In this document: positions 1-11,539 of the stretch, piece by piece
Position numbering within the stretch: the first letter of the stretch is position 1
How the letters are laid out: every line of letters begins with the position of its first letter
The notes under the pieces: model-generated
Told to the model about the DNA's origin: nothing
Seen by the model: the letters and a program-made list of their open reading frames with translations, nothing else
The model's database searches: none
Position numbers and translations under genes: made by a program
From: Salvia splendens
Taxonomy: Eukaryota; Streptophyta; Magnoliopsida; Lamiales; Lamiaceae
Reading direction: 5' to 3'
DNA: 64,000 bases
NCBI RefSeq assembly: GCF_004379255.2
Contig: NC_056038.1
Location: forward strand, 29,872,061-29,936,060

Positions 1-121
1 AAAGGGCAGTGCAGAAAATATCACTAAGGGCTTAAGTTACCAGCAAACAATGTTCAAGTCCATTGACAAAAAGATTTAGTCCTCTAATGAGATTAAGCCA
101 GAAAGATAAAAAAGAAAAGTA

Positions 122-250
122 TACTCCCTCCGTTCCCTAATAGTTGAGGCGAAACTCTTCGGCACGGAGTACTTTATAGAAATGACTCAACTATAAGGGA
201 ACTTTCTGAAATGGGAAAATGACTCAATTATGAGGGAACGGAGGGAGTAG
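122..250. mobile_element. Stowaway-type MITE
   Basis: The ends are CTCCCTCCGTTCCC and its inverse GGGAACGGAGGGAG, flanked by TA. This is the classic Tc1/mariner Stowaway layout. There is an internal imperfect repeat of an 'atgactcaa(c/t)tat(a/g)a(g)gga' motif and no coding capacity. Confidence 0.85.
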
Positions 251-1000
251 TATTAGTCCGGAAAGTATCCAAGTGAAGTTAGTACTCTTTATAAGAGATA
301 ATTGAAGAAAACGGATTTAATAGATAAGATTTGCATAAGATGGTTGAAAAAGCATATTCCAAGGAACAGACTATTGATATTAGTATTTTCTTAGAACATC
401 TCCGATGCATAAGTTTCTCTCAACTCCACCCATTTCCACCAAGTATCACTCTACATAGAGTATTCTTTAAATTGTTCCTCTTACAACTAATTATTAATAT
501 ATGGAGTATACTAATTGATCGTCTATGTTTTTTGTTATCGTTTCTCACATCACCAGTTGAACACTATGTTTCATTTGAACAAGCAAAATGGTAAATTGAA
601 AAAGAGGAATTTATCATACAATCAAGAAAATACTAATTCAACACATAAGAGGTTGGAATTACCGACCTGTGACCTTACAAGATTAAATAACTTCAGCTAC
701 ATGCATGCTACGATGTGAAAACTATTTCTTAAACAAATATGAACATGATATAGTGGTATGACTTCATAGCATAAATTACATCTCAAGCTAAGTTTAACCC
801 CACGAAAGGCAAAACAATACTGAACAGTGAACACCAACTTCCCTAGCATAGGAAACCTATCTATTTGAGAGCCTATATACAAAAAATCAGCCATTAACTA
901 GTTACACACAAAAAGAAAATCATATCAGTGCCCTCTATTCTAAGTATACCGCAACTTTGTTGGTCATGCGGCGTTTACAGGAAAATAGAAAATATAATAC
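251..1000. other. intergenic, nothing recognised
   Basis: AT-rich sequence with only short chance reading frames. No splice-linked coding signal, RNA gene or repeat end was seen. Confidence 0.5.
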
Positions 1001-1018
1001 TCCCTCTGTCCCCTAAGT

Positions 1019-1773
1019 GGCTGTTCGGTTCATTAGACTAAATAATCATGAGATGTAATCTAGGATAGAGAAAGATGGGCTTTGTCTAAGATTATATTAG
1101 TGTTGCATTTTATATTGTTGTTTGGTTGGTTGGATTATGTTTAACATGTAGATAAGACTATAATAAGAATAAATTAATACATTATCTCATTTTTAGTAGA
1201 AACATAAAATAACTGATTTTTTTATTAATCATAATTTAAACTTATTTAATTAAATAAAATCAAATACTCCCTCCGTCCATCATTAGGAGTACCATTTTTT
1301 GGCAGTACGAGTTTTAAGAAATGTTAAGAAAAGTGGGTGGAAAAATGTTAGTGGAATATGTGTCCCACTGTATATATTAATTTTAAATAAAATGTGAGTA
1401 AAATGAGTTAGTGGAAGGTGGGACCCTATTACCATTTATGGTAAAAGTGAACCGTGACTCCTATTCGCGAACGGACTAAAATGGAAAAACGGGAGTTCTA
1501 TTCGCGGATGGAGGGAGTATTAATGTTTGATTTTCTGTGATCTAAGCTGTGGAGGAGAGAAGGAGAGGTGTTGGTAGAGAGAGAAAGGGAAGGAAAATAG
1601 AAGAGGGGAGGGCGGTGGTGGTGGTTGAAGGAGGCAGACAAAATAATCAGAGGGTAGAGGGTGAGATGAATTGTCTAGGATTAAAGCTAGTCAGTCCACT
1701 GTGGATGTGGGCCTTGTCGGGCCTAGACTATATGTTGCGGGCCTTGATGACATAGAATGGACAACCGAACAGC
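1019..1773. mobile_element. hAT-like MITE with nested Stowaway
   Basis: The ends GGCTGTTCGGTT and AACCGAACAGC are inverted repeats of the 'TGTTCGGTT' type common in plant hAT-like MITEs. The interior has purine-rich GA-tract DNA near 1550-1670 and a second MITE at 1266-1519. I did not find a convincing 8-bp target duplication, so the superfamily is inferred from the termini only. Confidence 0.55.
1266..1519. mobile_element. Stowaway-type MITE, nested
   Basis: Starts with ACTCCCTCCGTCCATCATTA and ends with GCGGATGGAGGGAGTA, giving inverted ends with TA at the flanks. It lies inside the larger MITE at 1019-1773 and so inserted later. Confidence 0.8.
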
Positions 1774-2698
1774 ACACTACACTCAATCTTTGATTGAATC
1801 ATGCCATCCGAATAGGGGCTAAAAATAGGGACTTTGGAGTCTACCTCTTAAGAGAGAAAAACTTGCCTACAATGTAAGTGGACTTATTTTTGTGGGACAC
1901 ACCAAAATAGAAAAAGGAGAAGACTATTGTTTATCAATCTTCTGCCTTAAAGATTCTATGGCAATAATTTTGCCTTTGGTGGTCCACACACGTATCATAA
2001 AAATCGGTCCTTATAACAAGAAAAAACGAGTGCTTGTTTAATGCTATTAATGATTCATTGCTGTCCTTGGCTTTACTCTCCTGAACATTTTTGTTTCGTT
2101 TTCCTATAGCTGAAACAGAGGTTAACGAATCCAATAGTTGAATAGATTGTTGACTACACATTTATAAGAGGTTTGAGAATTCTTCATCTTTGCCACAAGC
2201 CCACAAGTCTATTCTGAAGAGTGAGTGTTTTGTTTAGCCACAATTTAAAATCACAAATACTACTAGTACCATTTATCCATACAAAGGAAATAAAAATAAT
2301 GAAATTCTTAACCTAAACAAATCAAAGATCTAGTTCAAACAAATCCGTGCAAAAAAATTTTTTATCCAAAGTTGTAAATGACACAAATTTTAATATATAA
2401 TTGGTTAAGTACGAAAGAAAAGGAATAGAAAAAAAATAAGAAATAGAGAGAGGGAAAATGTAGTGAAAATAATGTTAATGGATTATATGGTGCATATTAA
2501 AAGTGATGCGGATATTTAATTGATTAAAAACTTTCCATATTTATACTTCATTTAATTTTGGGAGAAGGTTCAAATTAATAAACTAGTCTAATTTTGAAGG
2601 ACGATATAAGTATTATAAATAATGTTTGATACTTCACACAGTTAAAAAAAATTAGTTGAGAAAAGTTAAGCAAACAATCCATTACATAAAAAAATATA
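1774..2698. other. intergenic, nothing recognised
   Basis: AT-rich non-coding DNA with homopolymer runs. No gene, RNA or repeat boundary could be supported. Confidence 0.45.
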
Positions 2699-2832
2699 GA
2701 GAGTTAGAAGATTAAGTCACGGTTTCAAATCCCGTCATCCGTTGGGAGACTTTCTTCCTTAATCCACAAATCCGATTGAGCAGGATTAGTCGGATGACGC
2801 CAAAGGTGAGTTCACGCCTATAGTTAAAAAAA
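2699..2832 (+). repeat. possible SINE-like remnant
   Basis: A B-box-like stretch GGTTTCAAATCCC at about 2722 is followed about 100 bp later by an A-rich tail (TTAAAAAAAAGG) at 2824-2834. This is the order expected for the 3' part of a tRNA-derived SINE. A good A box is not visible, so this is tentative. Confidence 0.25.
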
Positions 2833-2834
2833 AG

Positions 2835-3230
2835 GACATTGACACTTAATATCATGTAACTTTTAAAAAGTTAGGTTTTTCCCACGAACTTTGAAATTAG
2901 CAAATAATATCACGAACTTTACCTCGAGTTTATTATTTCTCACCAATAAAAAAATTCTAACTATATTAATAGATTGAATAGCAATTTTGGAGAGTGTGCT
3001 TCAAGAAAAACTATCTTTAAAGATTGAAAAACTTGAAGCTCTCGAAGTTGTTGTCGTGAAATTACGAAAAAAAAACCGTATCATGATATTATTTGCCGAA
3101 ATTTTTTCGTTGGTGGGAAATAACAAACTCAGGGTAAAATTCGTGATATTATTTGTCAATTTTAAAGTTCGTGGGAAAACTTAACTTTTTAAAAGTTTTA
3201 TGAGCCAATATTCCTAAAAAAAAGATTAAA
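2835..3230. mobile_element. long-inverted-repeat (foldback) element
   Basis: The left arm, with the string CCCACGAACTTTGAAATTAG and AATAATATCACGAACTTTACC, returns inverted on the right as GGTAAAATTCGTGATATTAT and CTTTAAAGTTCGTGGGAAAA. The arms are roughly 100 bp and imperfect. The short reading frame inside is a by-product of the palindrome, not a gene. Confidence 0.65.
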
Positions 3231-3511
3231 TGTCACTGTAAAAAAAGTTTAAAATTGAAATTACCCATTAGATAAAGAATAATAATAAAAAAAACATGAA
3301 TTAACCCCGCTACATTAATAAATTAATATCTTAGAATTACTGGACTCGACGTAGACTTAGGTGGAAATTAGGAGCTAAGACAGAGAAGAGAATTAAGAAA
3401 TTCATCCATAAACAGAAAAATTATTTCTCTCTGCATCTGAAATCCTGGTGTTCAAATCTGTTTGATTTTCAATGTGCGTTTGATTGAATGGAATGGCATA
3501 TGCTTCTTACC

Positions 3512-3520
3512 TATATAACT
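3512..3520 (+). promoter_or_regulatory. candidate TATA box of the O-fucosyltransferase gene
   Basis: TATATAACT lies about 90 bp before the start codon at 3606, a workable distance for a short 5' leader. No transcript evidence; an upstream start near the CT-rich tract at 3425-3435 is also possible. Confidence 0.3.
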
Positions 3521-3605
3521 GTTGGACGTCTACATTCTAGTCTCATTTCTTCCACTAGTTTGTCGAGCTCCCGCACAACCAATTTTCTGAATTTCGATCT
3601 ACCTC

Positions 3606-6600
3606 ATGTCTTATTCCAATTCCACCGAAATCAACATAGTCGACGGCGGCGACGAAGATAGAGGAAATGATTTCGGATTCGGCCAATGGATTTTCGACCG
3701 GAATTCGATCAGCTCGAGGATGAGCCAATCTTCGCCCAGAGATTCGTCGGGATCGCCCTCACACCTATCTCATCATTCCGCATCGCCATCGTCTTCCGCG
3801 AACGGCTATTTCGATTTTAAGAAAACGAAGGTATCCAAGAGAAAGGCGTGGTACATGAATAAGACGACGATTGGATTGGGGTTGTTGGTGGGTCTCTTCT
3901 TCCTAATGAACTTTTGGATGCTTAGACGGATCCAAGAACCTGGTCGGGTACGTGGGAACATCAAGCTTAAGCCTTTGAAATCGAACGCTACCACTGTGTT
4001 TATCCGGGTAGGACTTGATCTTTCCTCATGTTTGTTTCTTCATTTGTCATTTCCTCTGTGTGTGTTTGAACTAGGCACCTTCAATTCCATAGAGTTGGAT
4101 GTTCACAGGGGTTTGGAACATTTCCTGTTTTAGTTGTACATTATGAAATGATTGATAAAGAGTTTGATGGATACTCGAGACTAATGCATTGCTATGATTA
4201 GTTAGAAGTTGGACTTATACTGGAAAGGATTAAATAGTAGTATAACGTTAGGAATTTTGTGGAAATAGAAATGTATTGCGTGCTAGTGACTTTCAGCGGT
4301 TCCGTGTTTTGGTTCCTTTAACTGTATGTTCAGAAGTACGACAGAGGGAGTTACAAAGGGCAAGCGGAAGAGTTAAAAATCTTATTGTTAATGTGGTTCT
4401 TTTGGACAAAATACATATCGTGTTAAAGTTTTTTATGATGTAGCTGAATATTAACCTAAGAAAATGACATTGATATAATGTTACTAGCATTTCTTAAAGT
4501 TAGATGTCTGTAGTCGTTTAGGACACTTATTATGTTAGCTGTTCTTTATAAATATATGCTATGATTAGTGAATAGTGAAGAGTTTAATGGATACTGGAGA
4601 TTTATCTGTTACTTAAATGAAAACAGTAGTCAGGTCTGCAAAGGATGCATATATCATTGGGAATTCTGTGGAAAAAGAAGTGTTGTGGTTGCTCAGCTGG
4701 CTATATCAAGAGGTTACATAGTTACATGTATTGGTTCTTTAACGCTATGTACAAAAGTATGACAGGGAAGTGAAAAGGGCAAGTGGAAGAGTTCGATTTC
4801 TAACTTTGCAGTGGTTTCTTTTGGATTAAGGGATTTAATCAATTGATTTGTACTAGTCTAACAAAAAATGAACTTGATGTATGTTTACTACCAATAGTTT
4901 TGGTTTCAGTCAATACCTAAATATGGTGAAAAGTTTCTCACTAAAAAATGGGTATGGTTCATGTAAAGGATGCATAAATCAGTCAATACCTGGCCTTAAA
5001 ATAACAGCTTTACTCCTCTGCTATCTGGGTTGATTCGATATTGCCCAGATTGAATTCCTTGTTATCGTTTTGAATATTTTAGCGCGGATGTTAATGCTTG
5101 TGCTCTCCCATGCAATGATATTAGATGCATTTTAATCTGCCAAAATCGGTATGTTCATGAGAGTGGCTGACAATTATTAGGTGGAAAAAGAGTACATACT
5201 ATCTCTTACTATCTTCTAAGTCCCATAACTAACAGCTATATGTGTATGCTTCTTTATCTTAATGCAGGAAGAACTGCAAAAACTTGGCAGAGGGAAAAAA
5301 CCTCAGAAAACCATATACGCAAGGCTTTTGGCTAAGGCTGCTCATGCACTAGCTGAGGTTTGGTCACTTTCTCAAGTAAAATAATTGTTATTTGTTACCA
5401 TCTAGGGAACTATTGATTTTCTGTTTGCATTCCGTCCATTTTTTTTCTTTCTTCCACTGATGCTTCCACATCAGGGAGAGACCAAGGAGCCTAAGGACTT
5501 GTGGTTGGAACCTTACACTCGCGCTTCTTCATGGATCCCTTGTTCTCATACACGCAATTGGGAACCTAGTGGTCTGACATCTCTCTCTATATATATATGT
5601 GCTACGTGTGTCTGAGAAAGCTCGGTGTGTTTTATAATTAGTGTTTGCATATTTGTGCCTCTATGCATGCTCAGATGATGTGCCTAAGTATAGGCTGACA
5701 AATGACGATATGCTTCCAAGACTAATGTCGTCATGTTTATTTCAGAGGGTACAAGTGGTTTTATAATGGTCACAGCTAATGGTGGAATAAATCAGCAGCG
5801 AGTAGCTGTATGTCTATTTTATATATCGTGATAGGAAACTTCAGTTTTTAGAATATTCTGAATTTGATTTTATTTTGGCAATGACTAAATTATGTTTGTG
5901 TTTCTAACAGGTATGCAATGTCGTTGCTATTGCTAGAATGCTTAATGCAACACTTGTTCTTCCCAGATTTATGTTTAGCAGTGTTTGGAGAGATGCTAGG
6001 TGAAATACATTTTAATTTTGATGATTTCTAGCTTTCCTAATGCATGTAATGTGTGTTTCCTGTAACATGTCTTATTCTTTCATCTCATCATGTAGAGAAG
6101 TCCATTCCAATAATAGCTTACAACTTTACAAGTATTACATATCCAGCTAGGTTTTGCATTGTTTATTTTTTTTAAGTGCACATATTGCCAGTGGATATAA
6201 AATGAATGCATGAAATTTCTAGCAACATACATATTAAGATTATCAAAAAATAAGATTATCTGTCATCGATGGGGTCTTGGGAAAGTTGGGTGAACTTTGA
6301 TGATTTCTTAACCTCTGTCATGTTGTTATTATTTTCAAAAAATAAGATTATCTGTCATCGATGGGGTCTTGGGAAAGTTGGGTGAACTTTGATGATTTCT
6401 TAACCTCTGTCATGTTGTTATTATTTTCAACCTAGTTTGTATCTTAACAATCTAACATTCATTTCTATGATTGCCGAAATCTTTTTCCTTCTTAAGAAAT
6501 CTAACATGTTCTGATTGAAAACTATGGTCAAACTCTGTTATTTCGTAGCCAGTTCGGCGATATTTACCAGGAGGATTATTTCATCGACTACTTGAAGCCT

Positions 6601-8550
6601 GATATTCGGGTTGTCAAGGAACTTCCATTGGAGTTACAGTCATTAGATCTGGAGGCAATGGGTAGCATGGTGAGATTGATAACTATCTACTACGGATACA
6701 CAACTCCACTGCATTTTCTATAAGACCTGCTAATCGAGGGTGTTTCCTGGACTTTCCTATCAGGTTACTGACTCAGATATTATGAAAGAGGCTAAGCCAA
6801 GTTTTTACATGAAGTACATTTTGCCCATTTTGCTTCTCAACAGAGTAGTTCATTTTGTCGGATTTGGGAACAGATTGGCATCTGATCCAGTCCCTCATAA
6901 ATTACAGGTAATTTCAGGCTTTGGTTTGTTAAACAGTTCAGTTATGATTATCTTTGCTTCAAGTTCTTCAAAGACCTCACTCTTGAATGTTCATATAAAA
7001 ATTTCCCCACTTTGCTTCCTAATTAAAGAACTTCATCTAGAGCCTTCGATGCAGATGCAACTTTCATGCACTAAGATTTGTCCCTAAAATACAAGAAGCT
7101 GGTGCTTTGCTTATTCAGAGGATGCGTCAAAATGATACAGGTTTGGGGCATTTGGACCATTATCTTGTAGGTCCATTTGCACAGACATTGGTGAAGGGGC
7201 AAAAAACTGCTGCTGCTAAAAAATCAAGATACCTAGCCTTACATCTGAGGTTTGAAATTGACATGGTAGCTCATTCTTTATGTGAATTTGGTGGAGGTGA
7301 AGAGGAAAAACGTGAATTGGAGGCTTACCGAGGAATACATTTCCCTGCATTGGTGGAACTGGAAAAAAAGGGAAAGTATGTTTCTGCAGTATTCTTGTAG
7401 TTTCAAAGCCTCATTATTTAAGTTTGTGCTGGCCAGGGTTGGAATTTTTTAGTGCAATGATGGGTTTGTCTTTAGGCAATCGTGGTTTTTATGGGATAAA
7501 GGGGAAAATTGTTATTTGATTCTGCGGAGTTCTTCGACACAGTATCATTATTTGATGATGAGAATAAAGCTTTTATATGAAAAGTTACATTTTCCCTAAT
7601 TGCTCTCTGAGTTTGCTATCATACAATATTTGGTTTGTTCTTCTATATCCCGTGGCAGATAGAACTGCATCCTTCTCCCTGCCTCAAATATGGATCTTTC
7701 CTAACTTTTCTAGGATCTGATTTTATGGTCATATGACATGATTCTGTTTTCTGATTCATGGATAGTTGCAGTATCGGATGATTTGATTATCATCACAAAT
7801 CACAATTTTTCTTATTATTGAATCTTGTGCAGGTTTCCCTCCCCAACAGAATTAAAATCTGAAGGATTATGTCCATTGATGCCAGAGGAGACAGTGCTTA
7901 TGCTTGCTGGTCTTGGTTTCAATAGGCGAACCCATATATACCTAGCTGGTGCACATATTTATGGGGGGAACTCAAGACTAGCAGCCTTGACTACCTTGTT
8001 TCCTAATTTAGTGACCAAAGAAAACTTGCTTTCTTCAACTGAAATTGATCCATTTAAGGATTTCTCTTCTCAGGTAATCGTGCTCTATTTACAAAGCGAA
8101 TCAACATATATTTTGCATGTACTATATGTTTTGCTTTAGTTTTTTACGTAAAGGTTTGTGCTGTTTCAAGTGCAGCAGTAAATATTCCAGTTATTCAGGA
8201 TAGATTGAACAGTGTACATTACGAGATGTATTTTTTTGCAGTTGGCGGCACTTGACTTCATAGCATGCACTGCTGCTGATGTATTTGCCATGACAGACTC
8301 AGGAAGTCAATTTTCTTCTTTAGTAGCTGGCTACCGAATCTATTATGGCGGAGGCAAAATGCCAACAATACGGCCAAACAAACGGCGGCTTGCTGACATC
8401 TTTGTAAAAAACAACACCATAGAATGGAAGGTTTTTGAGACAAGAGTGAGGAAGGCAGTAAGACAAAACACAAGAGTATTTTCACGGCCTGTTGGAAGGA
8501 GCGTATATAGATATCCACGATGCAAGGATTGTATGTGCTATAATGATTAA
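3606..8550 (+). CDS. plant O-fucosyltransferase-family protein (10 exons)
   Basis: The exons I read are 3606-4007, 5268-5357, 5475-5571, 5746-5807, 5911-5999, 6549-6669, 6764-6907, 7041-7375, 7833-8073 and 8242-8550. All have GT..AG introns and one frame runs through the 1,890 nt, giving 629 aa. The N-terminus is Ser-rich, then a hydrophobic segment (TTIGLGLLVGLFFLMNFWML, about residues 86-105) suggests a type II Golgi membrane anchor. The lumenal part carries GDP-fucose O-fucosyltransferase family features: TANGGINQQR (about 206), HLRFEIDM (about 403), the IYLAGAHIYGG motif, and TDSGSQFSSLVAGYRIYYGG in the last exon. The family transfers fucose from GDP-fucose or acts on cell-wall glycans; the acceptor here cannot be told. 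The intron after exon 5 holds a 92-bp tandem duplication. Family call is firm, paralogue not assigned. Confidence 0.92.
6243..6426. repeat. perfect 92-bp tandem duplication in an intron
   Basis: Bases 6243-6334 recur immediately at 6335-6426 with no mismatch that I can see. The unit begins TCAAAAAATAAGATTATCTG. It lies wholly inside the intron between exons 5 and 6 of the O-fucosyltransferase gene and does not touch the splice sites. Confidence 0.9.
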
Positions 8551-9036
8551 GCTTGCTGCGAATACCAGCATCATCCATCCATTGTACTTTTGTATGTTAA
8601 CCATCTTGACCTTTAAGTTCACTCTCCGATCAAAATCATTGTTCACGTAGTTCCTTGGTTGCATTAATGTACTTTTCACCACACTTAAAAGTTCCATTTT
8701 TAGTTTCTTAGACCTGACTTGCTAGACATCAGCGATGAGAACTCCTATAGTTGTAAATGTATATGCTCGAGATGATTTTTGACCAATTGAATACACTTTA
8801 CCTCAGTAGATCAATGATGATTTTTGTTATACTGTTGTAAGGAACAGGCTATTAGCTGGACATGTTAGAAGTAATTTTCTGTTATAAGAAACACTTGTAA
8901 CTGTTGATGTTGCAAGTTTGATGTAAAGCAGAGGCTTTGTCACTATAATTCCATACTTTGCTTCAGTTGTGATTTTTGCCATTGTTTACCTTGTATGAAG
9001 ATGGAGAAGCTCATTTCTGTCATAGACTAAAATGTG
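8551..9036 (+). other. 3' flank of the O-fucosyltransferase gene
   Basis: Non-coding, T-rich sequence after the stop codon, likely including the 3' UTR. It ends where an antisense protease relic begins. No further gene seen. Confidence 0.5.
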
Positions 9037-9632
9037 CTAGACTGACAAGGGCATCCTTATAATGTGATTCAGAACAATTTCGCCAAAGGTGAAGTCGTTG
9101 AGGCTGAGGGCATGTGTTACAGCAAGTCTGAATTCCAAGATTTGTGTTGCCTTAGGAGCTAAAGTTGAACGAGAATGGATTCACACTTACTGTCACTCCC
9201 TTGGATGGCAGCACCGTTTACAGGTATATCTCTGGTTTGCTCACTACCTTCTTCACTATTTTGGGTATTACCTGTGTTCCAGAAAGTGCAGTTATTGTCA
9301 AAGAAGGTTGGCACATGTTCCTCCAGTGGCAATTCTGGTTCTCTCTTGATCAGTATTTGCACAAAAAAGTAACCCCGCCTCAAGATCATCAGTCAGAGAC
9401 AAAAATGTCGAAGCACATAGATTCTGGTGTGGTCATTACCAGTAGAAAATGCGAGTCCAGGGTCCAAGGCTGAGTAGGATCAACAAGGCCAGCCCCCAAA
9501 CCAAACAGAGCGGTTGGCAGCAAAACCTTCAGCCATAATGGGATCACTCACCGTGGTTGTCATGCTTGGTAGCCGTGGTGCTATGTGAGGGGTAGCCATG
9601 CTCGTTGTAGATATTAGCGCAAAATTGTGACC
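9037..9632 (-). pseudogene. subtilisin-like protease (SBT2-like) 3' relic
   Basis: Read on the minus strand across shifting frames, this stretch gives subtilase landmarks in the right order. A TTSMATPHIA version of the catalytic-serine motif (normally GTSMATPH) lies near 9585-9625, then FGLGAGLVDPTQ (about 9470-9506) and LDPGLAFSTGND (about 9430-9468). Next come CQPSLTITALSGTQ (9272-9313), a KGVTVSVNP segment, LSLNDFTFGEIVLN (about 9067-9110) and a final RMPLSV before a stop at 9037-9039. Between the serine motif and FGLGAG a stretch is missing. There are several frameshifts and an in-frame stop, so it cannot make a protease. The fibronectin-III-like C-terminal region and GEIVL ending fit plant SBT2-type subtilases. 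The short plus-strand frames here are antisense shadows. Confidence 0.8.
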
Positions 9633-10157
9633 TTAAACCAATACAAAAGGGGTTCAAAACTGCTGACAAAACCGACAAAAAGAAAATATATGGTACAACC
9701 ATACACAGAAATTGATGACCAACACAGGCTTTTGCTCATTTGAAAATTTCATGATAGAAGAAACATAAAAAAATACTTCCAACAAAAGAAAATCTCATTC
9801 GAGGTAGCAATTAGAAATAGTTATAGCTCATTCGAATAGAGTTCAACTCTTGTATTTTGTACACGCATGTATAGACTATTAGTCTATAAATGAGTATCGA
9901 GAGAGGGCTACGCTACACCAAATATTACACCCGTAAATTGAGTTGAAGGAATCAATCAAATTGGGGTCTTGGATGATAAAAGGTATGATAAGTACTTGCT
10001 TGTTCTATTATTTATTATTTTCTATAATTTTAATTAATAAACAATAATAAACAACAAATTATGCAATAAATATATTACTTTCTTATAAATTATGAAAAAT
10101 AAGATTTTACAAATGCAAGTAGCATCAAACATACATGTTTTTCTGTATATACCCTAA
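9633..10157. other. intergenic, nothing recognised
   Basis: AT-rich DNA between the subtilase relic and the next MITE. No coding or RNA signal supported. Confidence 0.4.
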
Positions 10158-10237
10158 GAGCATCTCCAAGGGGGAAAGATAAGTTGAAAATGTATATTTC
10201 TCATTTACCTTCTCAAAAAGGTAATTATACATTCTTA

Positions 10238-10645
10238 GAGCATCTCCAAGGGGAGATGTAAAGTTAGATAACCACCATATTTACCTTTTTTGCATGAAAA
10301 ATCATTCTTCAAGGGAGAGATATTTGAGAAGGTATTATACATTTTCCCATTTTGAAGAGGTATCTTTACATCTCCATCAATGGAGAGGTAAAATCTTATA
10401 ACTACCATATTTGCCTTCTTTTCATGAAAAATCATTCTCCAAGGGAGAAGGTATTTGAGAAGGTATTACACTTTATATTTTTTAATGCATTTTGTAGTAT
10501 TATTTTATTATTAAAAAATCATTTACCTTTCTATATACCTTTTTGCTTTGGAATGTGTTACTTTTTGAAAGGTTATATTTCACTTTTTGAGAAGGTAAAT
10601 AGATGATATACCTCTTCCATTTACCTTTCCTTGTTGGAGATGCTC
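10238..10645. mobile_element. PIF/Harbinger-like MITE
   Basis: Ends GAGCATCTCCAAGG and its inverse TTGGAGATGCTC are flanked by TTA on both sides (10235-10237 and 10646-10648), the 3-bp duplication typical of PIF/Harbinger. A second GAGCATCTCC start preceded by TAA sits at 10158, so two copies are probably overlapped or nested. The interior is two diverged copies of a unit containing CATGAAAAATCATTC followed by AAGGGAGA and TTTGAGAAGGTATTA (about 10290-10345 and 10415-10465). Confidence 0.75.
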
Positions 10646-11539
10646 TTAAAAAGTGATGGACTCCAAAAGAAGAAGATAAATTAAGAAGGCAAACAAAAAT
10701 AACTAACTTTTTATCTTTTCTTCCAAGAAGAGGTAAATATACATTCTCAAAAAATCATTTGGATAAGCAAGCCTCATTTTTTTTTCTTCTTTTTAATTGA
10801 GCATTATAAGGCGCATTAAGTCCAAGTGATCAGTAACTCCTTCACGTAATTAAGGTGTGTCGTCCATATTAATATGCCTTCTTCCCTCTTATAACCAAAA
10901 TAAATAGGTGTAATAAATAAAGCTTTCGTTTTTATCTACTCCCTCCGTCCCATGAAATATCACATTTCCATTTATGGAAAATTCTACCAAACTCATTACC
11001 CATATACATCAATTTATTTATAATTTATACTACCAGGACCCACTATTATAACCCATTAAACACTAATAATAATATGGGTCACACTATCCACTAACACTAC
11101 TTTAACTACCGTTCCCCTCGTCTCTCTTATACTCCAAATAACAATGACCACGGTCATAGACGTATCTACCATTACTATAAATTTTGATATATGCCCTTAC
11201 TTATTTTAATCTTTTACATACTACTGCGATAATTTTTAATTGGAATCTTTAGTAAATACTATAGGAGTATATGAAATTGTAGTAGTAAATAAAAAGTTAG
11301 TTTTAGGTAGATGGTGATAGATAGAGAGAGATGCAAAACACTTGGGAAGAGAAATGGTGCACACCTGAAGCAGACTTGTGTTTGTCACAATCAGAAAAAG
11401 TAAAGAAGAAAATGAAGCAATTCCATAGGAGCTTGTTTAGGATTTTCTGTAAAAAGCAGCAGCATAAAAATCGGGAGGCCCCTTCCTTCATAACATCAAT
11501 AAGTTAAGCCAATGCCCTAACTGTTTCCAATAAGTTGTC
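10646..11539. other. intergenic with a degenerate Stowaway end
   Basis: A single Stowaway-like end, CTACTCCCTCCGTCCCATGA, occurs at about 10938; no clear partner end was found. At 11512-11566 the string GCCCTAACTGTTTCCAATA appears twice 35 bp apart, just before the KNOX relic. Confidence 0.45.

Noticed and set aside
2987..3184. 65-codon frame
   Set aside because: Lies within an inverted-repeat transposon core and has no family features.
9089..9473. Overlapping plus-strand frames of 65-102 codons
   Set aside because: They are antisense to the minus-strand subtilase relic, which has collinear family motifs.
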